Shown piece by piece: positions 1 through 5,299 of a DNA stretch of 9,984 nt. The stretch is from Rhodococcus sp. (in: high G+C Gram-positive bacteria). Its GTDB lineage: Bacteria > Actinomycetota > Actinomycetes > Mycobacteriales > Mycobacteriaceae. The notes under the pieces were generated by a model. The model saw only the letters and a list, made by a program, of their open reading frames with translations, searched no databases and was not told where the DNA came from. The translations under genes and the position numbers were made by a program. Location: NCBI GenBank assembly GCA_012515885.1, contig JAAYXN010000437.1:1-9984 (forward strand), given 5' to 3'. How positions within the stretch are numbered: the first letter of the stretch is position 1; every line of letters begins with the position of its first letter.

Positions 1-1713
1 GCGAACTAGCTCACCGATCAGCGACGACTTCCAATCGCCCCACACGCCGGGACCGGTAGCTAGGGAATCTGCTTCGGCCAGCGCGTGCAGCAGTTCGAGC
101 AGGGTTCCGTCGGCGCCGAGTGCGTCGACAACGCTCTGCACGGTCGCTGGATCATCCAGGTCGCGGCGCATCGCGGTATCGGGTAGAAGCAGGTGAAAAC
201 GCACCATCTGAGCCAACAGTTCAATGTCAGACGGCCACAGCCCGAGACGGCGCCCGATCTGGATGGCGAGTTCGCTGCCCACCACGCTGTGATCGCCGCC
301 GCGACCCTTTCCGATGTCGTGAATCAGTGCGCCCAGCACAAGCAGATCAGGACGGGACACCCGCGTCGTTAAAGCGCTTGCGTACGAGGCAGTTTCCACC
401 AGGTGACGGTCAACCGTCCACGTGTGCACAGCATCTCGCGGCGGCAGGTCGCGGATCGCTCCCCATTCCGGGAGCAGACGCCCCCACAAACCGGTGCGGT
501 CAAGTGCTTCGATCACCGCGACCGCGCGATGACCAGAACCAAGCACCACCAAAAGGTTGTCGAGAGCTTCTTTCGGCCACGGCTGCCGCAGTTCCGGTGC
601 CTGATCAGCAAGTCGGCCCAGCGTTGACGCCGAAATCGGCAGCCCCGATACCGCTGAGGCCGCGGCCACCCGCGTCACCAACGCCGGATCTTTAGCCGGA
701 CGAGCATCCCGAGCGAGCACCACCTCGCCCGCATGTTCCACGACACCCTCATCGATAGGCCGTCGGATAGGTGGACGACGCAGCCGAGACAGTCCGCGCC
801 GCGGGAGCACGTTGCCTGCCGTCCGAATACCCACTTCGACGGCGTAGCTGATGGTGCGCGCCGAATCGCTCAACGTGCGTGCCAAGTCGAAACGGTCGCC
901 AATACGTAGCGCCGCACCGATCTCGTCAGCGTCTTGAGCACGCAGCTGGTCGCGACCGCGTCCGGCCACTCGATGCAGTTCTGTCCGGACATCGAGGAGT
1001 CGGCGGTGAGCGACGGCCAGATCTGCCTCAGGTGAGGCAGTAGCAAGACCAGGCACACCATCGGTGAGCTGAGCAATCGATAGCGCGCTGAGGAGCTGCA
1101 CGTCCCGCAAACCACCGCGACCGTTCTTCAAATCCGGTTCCGCTCGGTGCGCAATCTCCCCGCTGCGCACCCAACGATCGTTGGTTTGAGTGATCAAGTC
1201 ATCGAACCTGCTGCGAATGTCGCTGCGCCACTGTCGACGTACCCCACCGATGAGCAGGTTGCTAAGTTCGATATCGCCCGCAATATGGCGTGCCTCAAGC
1301 ATTCCCAACGCTGCCGGAATATCGGTCGAGGCCACCTGCAATGCCTGCGCGAGAGTGCGCACACTGTGATCGAGTTTGACGCGCGAATCCCACAGCGGAT
1401 ACCACAGTCGATCCGCAACCTCAGAGACGACGGCCGGGTCCATATCGTCGTGCAGCAAGATCAAGTCGAGGTCGGAATACGGGAGCATCTCGCCCCGAGC
1501 CAAACCGCCCACCGCGATCAACGCAAACCCGCAATCAGGTTTGATTCCCAGTTCCGTCGCCTTAGTCGTCAACCAAAATTCGTGCAGGTCTGCCAGTGCT
1601 TGACGAAGCGACGGCGCATCAAGGCGGCGCGTGCCACCGGCGCCGCGCTTAGCGCCACCAAGAAGCTGTGCACGGGCTCGAGCTAAGTCGGCAGCGTCGC
1701 TGCTCGGTGTCAC
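1..1713 (-). CDS. glnD: GlnD, PII uridylyl/adenylyl-transferase (C-terminus cut by window)
   Basis: Bifunctional enzyme that nucleotidylates the PII protein under nitrogen limitation and removes the group under nitrogen excess; in actinobacteria the group is known to be AMP, on PII Tyr51. The reading frame is open from a GTG at 1713 to the left edge, giving 571 residues without a stop. The nucleotidyltransferase core is at residues 69-84 (GG, R73, E75, then SDLDL with D81 and D83 as metal ligands). The GlnD-typical PDLKNGRGGLRD stretch is at 193-204. An HD phosphohydrolase domain follows, with H430, the HD pair H465-D466 in LIHDIGKG, and H475 and H507. Known actinobacterial GlnD proteins are about 800 residues, so the missing part should be the two glutamine-sensing ACT domains. 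No in-frame ATG or GTG lies between this GTG and glnK, and no clear Shine-Dalgarno precedes it, so the start is the best available rather than certain. It is third gene of the amt-glnK-glnD unit. Confidence 0.95.
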   Translation of the reverse strand, partial: MTPSSDAADLARARAQLLGGAKRGAGGTRRLDAPSLRQALADLHEFWLTTKATELGIKPDCGFALIAVGGLARGEMLPYSDLDLILLHDDMDPAVVSEVADRLWYPLWDSRVKLDHSVRTLAQALQVASTDIPAALGMLEARHIAGDIELSNLLIGGVRRQWRSDIRSRFDDLITQTNDRWVRSGEIAHRAEPDLKNGRGGLRDVQLLSALSIAQLTDGVPGLATASPEADLAVAHRRLLDVRTELHRVAGRGRDQLRAQDADEIGAALRIGDRFDLARTLSDSARTISYAVEVGIRTAGNVLPRRGLSRLRRPPIRRPIDEGVVEHAGEVVLARDARPAKDPALVTRVAAASAVSGLPISASTLGRLADQAPELRQPWPKEALDNLLVVLGSGHRAVAVIEALDRTGLWGRLLPEWGAIRDLPPRDAVHTWTVDRHLVETASYASALTTRVSRPDLLVLGALIHDIGKGRGGDHSVVGSELAIQIGRRLGLWPSDIELLAQMVRFHLLLPDTAMRRDLDDPATVQSVVDALGADGTLLELLHALAEADSLATGPGVWGDWKSSLIGELVR

Positions 1714-1807
1714 CGTGAGAGAAGAGTCGGTGTCTGGGGAAGCAAGCGGCCCCGACCCCTCCCCACGAGGGGAAGAGTCGGGGCCGTACTTACCTGGTGC
1801 CCCGGAC
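1714..1807 (-). promoter_or_regulatory. putative attenuator-like leader of glnD (four pairing segments)
   Basis: Read leftward, this gap contains four segments. Segment 1 (1799-1807, GUCCGGGGC) can pair with segment 2 (within 1777-1784, GCCCCGAC) through 8 pairs and one bulge. Segment 2 is the 5-prime arm of the strong hairpin at 1747-1786. Segment 3 (1752-1764, GGGGAGGGGUCGG) is in its 3-prime arm. Segment 3 can instead pair with segment 4 (1718-1730, CCGACUCUUCUCU) over 13 positions, four of them G-U. Segment 4 ends 4 bases before the glnD GTG. So 2:3 excludes 1:2 plus 3:4. The pairings are seen by eye; any regulatory role is inference, and the 2:3 stem looks much the stronger. Confidence 0.25.
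1747..1786 (-). terminator. strong hairpin between glnK and glnD (terminator-like or RNA-stabilising)
   Basis: In the leftward transcript this is an 18-pair stem with a UCGU loop. It has ten Watson-Crick pairs (1777-1786 with 1747-1756), then UCU facing GGG (two G-U pairs around a C-G), then UCCCC with GGGGA. Read rightward, the middle three positions contain C-A mismatches, so the structure suits leftward RNA. It begins 30 bases after the glnK stop. No U-tract follows (the next bases are CUUGCUUCCCC), so it may be an inefficient terminator, a processing stop or a stabiliser that sets glnK above glnD. Confidence 0.65.
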
Positions 1808-1816
1808 CCGTGTGGG

Positions 1817-2155
1817 TCAGAGGGCATCGGCGCCACGCTCTCCGGTGCGGACCCGGACCACAGACTCGACAGGCGAGACCCACACCTTGCCGTCACCGAT
1901 CTTGCCGGTGCGAGCAGCCTCAACGATTACCTCGACGACCTTGTCGACGGCTGCGTCATCGACGACAACCTCAACACGCACCTTCGGTACGAAATCCACC
2001 GAGTACTCGGCACCGCGGTAGACCTCGGTGTGTCCCTTTTGGCGGCCGTAGCCCTGGACCTCGCTGACGGTCATGCCAAGCACGCCCGCCTGCTCGAGAC
2101 CGGTCTTCACGTCCTCGAGAGTGAACGGTTTGACAATCGCCGTGATCAGCTTCAT
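1817..2155 (-). CDS. glnK: PII nitrogen regulatory protein GlnK/GlnB
   Basis: Trimeric cytoplasmic PII signal protein that binds ATP/ADP and 2-oxoglutarate and controls Amt and other nitrogen targets. The product is 112 residues, the normal PII length. It opens with MKLITAIVKPF. The T-loop contains YRGAEYSVDF with Y51, the residue modified by GlnD, and the C-terminal PII signature TGKIGDGKVWV follows at about residues 83-93. The ATG at 2155 is preferred over an in-frame ATG at 2173, which would add six residues (MEGIKK) not typical of the family. The shorter start has a GGAAGGG ribosome site 9 bases upstream. It is flanked by amt upstream and glnD downstream, the classical arrangement for the Amt-docking paralogue, so glnK is used; the Mycobacterium tuberculosis orthologue is called glnB. 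Confidence 0.97.
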   Translation of the reverse strand: MKLITAIVKPFTLEDVKTGLEQAGVLGMTVSEVQGYGRQKGHTEVYRGAEYSVDFVPKVRVEVVVDDAAVDKVVEVIVEAARTGKIGDGKVWVSPVESVVRVRTGERGADAL

Positions 2156-2164
2156 TTTCTTTAT

Positions 2165-2171
2165 CCCTTCC
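2165..2171 (-). promoter_or_regulatory. ribosome binding site deciding the glnK start
   Basis: GGAAGGG on the minus strand, separated by 9 bases from the ATG at 2155. It supports that ATG over the one at 2173, whose own codon region would overlap this motif. Confidence 0.6.
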
Positions 2172-2212
2172 AAACCTGCATTGTGTGCGAGTACTCGTCG
2201 TGGGGTTCAGTA

Positions 2213-2256
2213 CCCGATATTGGCAGCTTCCGGTGTGTTTCACCGTCCAATATGGG
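2213..2256 (-). repeat. compound hairpin in the amt-glnK gap
   Basis: An outer inverted repeat pairs CCCATATTGG (2247-2256 read leftward) with CCAATATCGGG (2213-2223), ten pairs with one bulged C. It encloses an inner stem CGGTG/CACCG (2241-2245 with 2231-2235) around an AAACA loop. It lies 18 bases after the amt stop and about 57 bases before the glnK ATG. No U-tract follows. It probably acts at the RNA level, for example as a processing or stabilising element between amt and glnK messages, but that role is inferred. Confidence 0.45.
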
Positions 2257-2274
2257 CATTTTCTATCGTTCTGG

Positions 2275-3567
2275 TCAGACGAGGTCGTATGCGGTCTCGG
2301 CGTGTTCGGTCTCGTCGATGCCGCGGGCTTCGTCGTCCTTGGAGATTCTCCAGCCCAGCGGCTTGAGAGCAAAGGCGATGGCGGTGGTCAGGACTGCGGT
2401 GAACAGTAGAGCAAACAGTGCGATTGCGATCTGAATCACGAGGAGCTTGAAGTCTCCGCCGTACAGGAAGCCGCCGTCGGTGGCCAGTGCGCCGATCGCG
2501 ACGGTGCCCCACAGGCCTGCGACCAGGTGGACGCCGACGACGTCGAGCGAATCGTCGTAGCCGAGCTTGTACTTCAGTCCCACTGCGAGGGCTGCGAGAA
2601 CACCGGCGACTGCGCCAAGTGCGATGGAGCCAACGGGGCTCAGCGAACCAGCAGCCGGAGTGATCGCGACCAGACCGGCAACCGTGCCCGACGCAGCACC
2701 GAGGCTCGTCGCGTGACCGTCACGAATACGTTCCGTGAGCAGCCAGCCGAGGATCGCAGCAGCAGTAGCAACAGTGGTGTTGACCCACGCCAGACCTGCA
2801 GATTCGTTAGCACCGAGCGCCGAACCAGCGTTGAAACCGAACCAGCCGAACCACAGCAGCGCAGCACCAAGCATCACGAACGGCAGGTTGTGCGGACGGA
2901 AGGCAGTCTTACCGAAACCAGTGCGCTTGCCGACAACGAGGGCAAGGACAAGAGCAGCGATACCGGCGTTGATGTGGACGACTGTGCCGCCGGCGAAATC
3001 AATCGGCGCAACAGACGCGACGGTTTCGCCGTCTACCTCGGTGGTGCCGAAGATCATCGATGCCAGGCTGTTTTCCGAGTGCGACAGGAAGCCGCCACCC
3101 CACACCATGTGTGCGAGCGGGAAGTACACGAGGGTCACCCAAATACCGGCGAAAACAAGCCACGTACCGAACTTGACGCGGTCGGCGATAGCACCGCTGA
3201 TCAGCGCAACAGTGATGATCGCGAACGTCATCTGGAAACCAACTAGGACAGCGTTCGGAATACCATCGGTGAGAAGGAAATTCCCGTCACTGTCGGTGAG
3301 AGTCCCATTGAGTCCGAACTGTTCGAACGGGTTATTGAAGAACCCACCAATGGAGTCGTCGCCCGAACCGTAGGACATCGACCAGCCCCACAGAACGTAA
3401 ATGACAGCGATAACAGCCATTGCACCGAACGACATCATCATCATGTTCAGTACAGACTTTTTGCGGGACATTCCGCCGTAGAAGAACGCGAGTCCCGGAG
3501 TCATGAGCAGCACCAGGGATGCCGACATCAGCATCCACGCGGTATTGCCGGTGTCTAAATCCACCAC
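2275..3567 (-). CDS. amt: ammonium transporter (Amt/MEP/Rh family)
   Basis: Trimeric inner-membrane channel for ammonium uptake when external ammonium is scarce. The 430-residue product is a normal full-length Amt with about 11 hydrophobic segments. Visible family features are the N-terminal PGLAFFYGGM (24-33), the gate phenylalanine region GFQMTFA (F111), the conserved aspartate D190 in DFAGGTVVHINAG, and the twin pore histidines H198 and H347 (GVHLVAG). The cytoplasmic tail after about residue 403 ends with RGIDETEHAETAYDLV, matching the conserved C-terminal region through which PII proteins close the channel. The start is the first of two consecutive GTG codons; GGGAGG lies 6 bases before the first and 9 before the second, so either may be used. 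It is first gene of an amt-glnK-glnD unit, with a probable GlnR operator about 120 bases upstream. Confidence 0.97.
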   Translation of the reverse strand: MVDLDTGNTAWMLMSASLVLLMTPGLAFFYGGMSRKKSVLNMMMMSFGAMAVIAVIYVLWGWSMSYGSGDDSIGGFFNNPFEQFGLNGTLTDSDGNFLLTDGIPNAVLVGFQMTFAIITVALISGAIADRVKFGTWLVFAGIWVTLVYFPLAHMVWGGGFLSHSENSLASMIFGTTEVDGETVASVAPIDFAGGTVVHINAGIAALVLALVVGKRTGFGKTAFRPHNLPFVMLGAALLWFGWFGFNAGSALGANESAGLAWVNTTVATAAAILGWLLTERIRDGHATSLGAASGTVAGLVAITPAAGSLSPVGSIALGAVAGVLAALAVGLKYKLGYDDSLDVVGVHLVAGLWGTVAIGALATDGGFLYGGDFKLLVIQIAIALFALLFTAVLTTAIAFALKPLGWRISKDDEARGIDETEHAETAYDLV

Positions 3568-3573
3568 GAACTA

Positions 3574-3579
3574 CCTCCC
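3574..3579 (-). promoter_or_regulatory. ribosome binding site of amt
   Basis: GGGAGG on the minus strand, 6 bases before the GTG at 3567 and 9 before the adjacent GTG at 3564. It is the strongest Shine-Dalgarno match in the window and fixes the amt start to one of the two GTG codons. Confidence 0.75.
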
Positions 3580-3587
3580 AGATCAGC

Positions 3588-3603
3588 CGCGCCACTCGGC
3601 GCG
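3588..3603 (-). repeat. short perfect hairpin in the amt leader
   Basis: CGCGCC and GGCGCG form a perfect six-pair stem around a GAGT loop. It ends 8 bases upstream of the amt ribosome binding site, so in the mRNA it would sit just outside the ribosome entry site. It is short and wholly G-C, so it could be chance in this base composition. Confidence 0.35.
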
Positions 3604-3618
3604 TTGTCAGGGACCAGA

Positions 3619-3627
3619 ATTCTCGCA
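3619..3627 (-). promoter_or_regulatory. possible extended -10 element of the amt promoter
   Basis: TGC-GAGAAT on the minus strand resembles an extended -10 element (TGn plus a hexamer matching TATAAT at 4 of 6 positions). It would put transcription start near 3612, leaving a leader of about 45 bases. The candidate operators lie upstream of it. There is no good -35 match, as expected for an activator-dependent promoter, but the evidence is weak. Confidence 0.22.
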
Positions 3628-3631
3628 GGAT

Positions 3632-3669
3632 GTTTCGGCTGCGGCGCGCAAGTGTTGCATCGGCGTGAA
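3632..3669 (-). promoter_or_regulatory. degenerate four-part GlnR-like box
   Basis: Read leftward: TTCAC-n6-GCAAC-n6-GCGCC-n6-GAAAC, with exactly the 11-base spacing of the known actinobacterial GlnR arrangement GTnAC-n6-GAAAC repeated. The four elements have 1, 1, 2 and 0 mismatches. It lies between the better half-box at 3686-3701 and the amt start. As an operator it is inference from spacing and partial match only. Confidence 0.3.
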
Positions 3670-3685
3670 CGGGTGGGCGGACCTT

Positions 3686-3701
3686 GTTTCGATTGCGTTA
3701 C
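3686..3701 (-). promoter_or_regulatory. GlnR-type half operator upstream of amt
   Basis: Read leftward: GTAAC GCAATC GAAAC, an exact match to the GTnAC-n6-GAAAC a-b site bound by GlnR, the nitrogen regulator of Streptomyces, Mycobacterium and Rhodococcus. It ends 118 bases before the amt GTG and starts three bases after the ftsY hairpin base. GlnR activating amt-glnK-glnD under nitrogen limitation is known in relatives; that it does so here is inferred from this site and its position. Confidence 0.6.
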
Positions 3702-3703
3702 CC

Positions 3704-3740
3704 GGGGCGTGATAGGTGCTCCCGGCACCCATCACGTCCC
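3704..3740 (-). terminator. hairpin after ftsY, probable terminator
   Basis: A 12-position stem pairs 3725-3736 with 3708-3719 around a five-base loop; the single imperfect position is G-U in leftward RNA but A-C in rightward RNA. Beyond one A-C mismatch, three more G-C pairs (3738-3740 with 3704-3706) extend it. It starts 24 bases after the ftsY stop. No U-tract follows, which is common for actinobacterial terminators. It probably separates ftsY transcripts from the amt control region. Confidence 0.6.
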
Positions 3741-3764
3741 GATTGAAACCGAAATTATGTGCTC

Positions 3765-5258
3765 CTAGCCGAGCAGGGCATCGACGAACGCGCCGGGCTC
3801 AAACGGTGCCAAATCGTCGGCGCCTTCACCGAGACCGACCAGTTTCACGGGAACGCCCAACTCATGCTGAACCTGGAACACGATTCCGCCCTTAGCGGTC
3901 CCATCGAGCTTGGTGAGCACCACGCCGGAGATATCGACGACGTCGGCGAAGACCCGCGCCTGCGCCAGCCCGTTCTGCCCGATCGTCGCGTCCAGAACCA
4001 GCAGGACATCGTCCACGGACGCCTTCTTTTCTACGACACGCTTAACCTTGCCAAGCTCGTCCATCAGGCCAGTCTTGGTGTGTAGGCGGCCTGCGGTATC
4101 GATCAGAACGACGTCGACGCCCTCGTCGATACCTTTCGACACTGCGTCGAACGCGATTGCTGCCGGATCGGCGCCTTCTTTACCGCGCACCACTTCAGCG
4201 CCCACACGCTCAGCCCAGGTTTGAAGCTGATCGGCAGCGGCAGCACGGAACGTATCCGCTGCACCAAGCAGCACTCGACGACCGTCAGCGACGAGGACGC
4301 GGGCCAACTTGCCTGTGGTTGTGGTCTTTCCTGTGCCGTTGACGCCGACAACGAGTAGCACTGCGGGGTGGTCGTCGTGCGGCAACGCGCGTACTGAACG
4401 ATCCAGGTCAGGCTGAAGTTCGTCGACAAGTACCTCACGCAGAAGCTCGCGGACCTGGTCCTCCGTGCGCACACTCCGCGTCGCCATTTCCTCACGCAGT
4501 CGCTCCACCACCTTGGTGGTGGTGGCGGTGCCCAGGTCAGCGATCAGCAGTGTGTCTTCAATTTCCTCCCACGAATCTTCATCCAAGTCGCCGCCGCCAA
4601 GCAGACCCAGGACGCTCTTGCCGATCGCGTTTTGGGAGCGGGACAGGCGGCCACGCAGACGCTCAAGACGACCGCTGGTGGGGGCAATATCATCGAGGAC
4701 CGGTTGCGGCTGCTCAGGCTGAGCGGGTGCCGGTGCAGCGGGTTCGGGCTGCGGCTGCTCCGGCTGAGAGGGTGCTTCCGGCTCGATGGTGAGCGGCGGC
4801 AGGAAGTCGACGCCAGCACCGGTGGCCTGCGTGCCCGCGGACTCAAGAGTTTCCGCGATTGCTACTTCTTCGGCAGTCGCGGTGCTCTGCGTTGGTTCGG
4901 GCTCGCCCGGCCCTGATTCAGTTGGCCCAGATTCAGCCGGCTCGGGCTCGGTCGGCTCGGGCTCAACTGCGTCTGGCTCGGCAGGTTCGGGCAGTACCGG
5001 TTCGGCAGGCGGAGCCGCTGGCTTCTGCTTTGCTTGCTTCCGTGGCGGCGATACGGGTTCTTTCGTTGCCGTTCCCTGACTGAAGCTAAATCCGCTGCCC
5101 GCCTGATAGCCACCCGAACGGTCAAGTTCACGGTCAACAGGCTTCTCCGCCGTGGTCAGCGAGATGCGGCGGCGTCGATACAGCACCAGGCCAACGACGA
5201 GCACAACAAGCAGGACGGCCAGTGCGGCCGCGAGGACAATCCAGGCTGCGGTAGTCAC
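3765..5258 (-). CDS. ftsY: FtsY, signal recognition particle receptor GTPase
   Basis: Receptor that brings SRP-ribosome complexes to the membrane for co-translational insertion; it pairs with the SRP GTPase Ffh. The 497-residue product has an N-terminal membrane anchor (residues 6-27, followed by RRRR), as usual in actinobacteria. A long acidic Pro/Glu/Ala-rich A domain of about 170 residues follows. The NG GTPase domain contains the P-loop GVNGTGKTTT (about 304-313), DTFRAAA (about 335-341), DTAGR (about 386-390), TKLDGTAKGG (about 447-456) and the C-terminal VGLGEGADDLAPF motif. All GTPase motifs are intact. The start is a GTG 41 bases after the smc stop with only a weak AACGG before it, so it is probably cotranscribed with smc. 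The adjacent ATG at 5266 is out of frame and meets a stop after three codons. Confidence 0.97.
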   Translation of the reverse strand: MTTAAWIVLAAALAVLLVVLVVGLVLYRRRRISLTTAEKPVDRELDRSGGYQAGSGFSFSQGTATKEPVSPPRKQAKQKPAAPPAEPVLPEPAEPDAVEPEPTEPEPAESGPTESGPGEPEPTQSTATAEEVAIAETLESAGTQATGAGVDFLPPLTIEPEAPSQPEQPQPEPAAPAPAQPEQPQPVLDDIAPTSGRLERLRGRLSRSQNAIGKSVLGLLGGGDLDEDSWEEIEDTLLIADLGTATTTKVVERLREEMATRSVRTEDQVRELLREVLVDELQPDLDRSVRALPHDDHPAVLLVVGVNGTGKTTTTGKLARVLVADGRRVLLGAADTFRAAAADQLQTWAERVGAEVVRGKEGADPAAIAFDAVSKGIDEGVDVVLIDTAGRLHTKTGLMDELGKVKRVVEKKASVDDVLLVLDATIGQNGLAQARVFADVVDISGVVLTKLDGTAKGGIVFQVQHELGVPVKLVGLGEGADDLAPFEPGAFVDALLG

Positions 5259-5299
5259 CCGTTCATTGTCTCAGGACTACGAGTCAAAGACGGTTCGGG

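Noticed and set aside
1..1713. Possible frameshift or pseudogene in glnD, since no stop or C-terminal ACT domains are seen
   Set aside because: The frame is continuous with all expected N-terminal and HD motifs in order; the missing end is simply beyond the left edge.
2188..2197. Perfect 10-base palindrome CGAGTACTCG in the amt-glnK gap
   Set aside because: Too short and without loop to be a convincing hairpin or operator; no second copy seen in the window.
2260..2270. TTTCTATCGTT resembling one half of a corynebacterial AmtR site
   Set aside because: The second half (ATAGA-type after six bases) is missing and the position is downstream of amt, not in its promoter.
1631..2434. Long plus-strand open frame (267 codons) across glnK and its flanks
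   Set aside because: It is antisense to a clear PII gene and two hairpins, lacks a ribosome site and has no recognisable protein features; GC-rich genes commonly leave open frames on the opposite strand.
3613..3735. Small minus-strand ORF of about 41 codons (ATG near 3733) in the amt upstream region, as a leader peptide
   Set aside because: It starts inside the ftsY hairpin, has no ribosome site, runs through the operator-like sites and probably lies mostly upstream of the amt transcription start.
5255..5266. Three-codon mini-ORF ATGAACGGGTGA overlapping the ftsY GTG start
   Set aside because: No ribosome site precedes it and such short frames arise easily by chance; no evidence of translation coupling.
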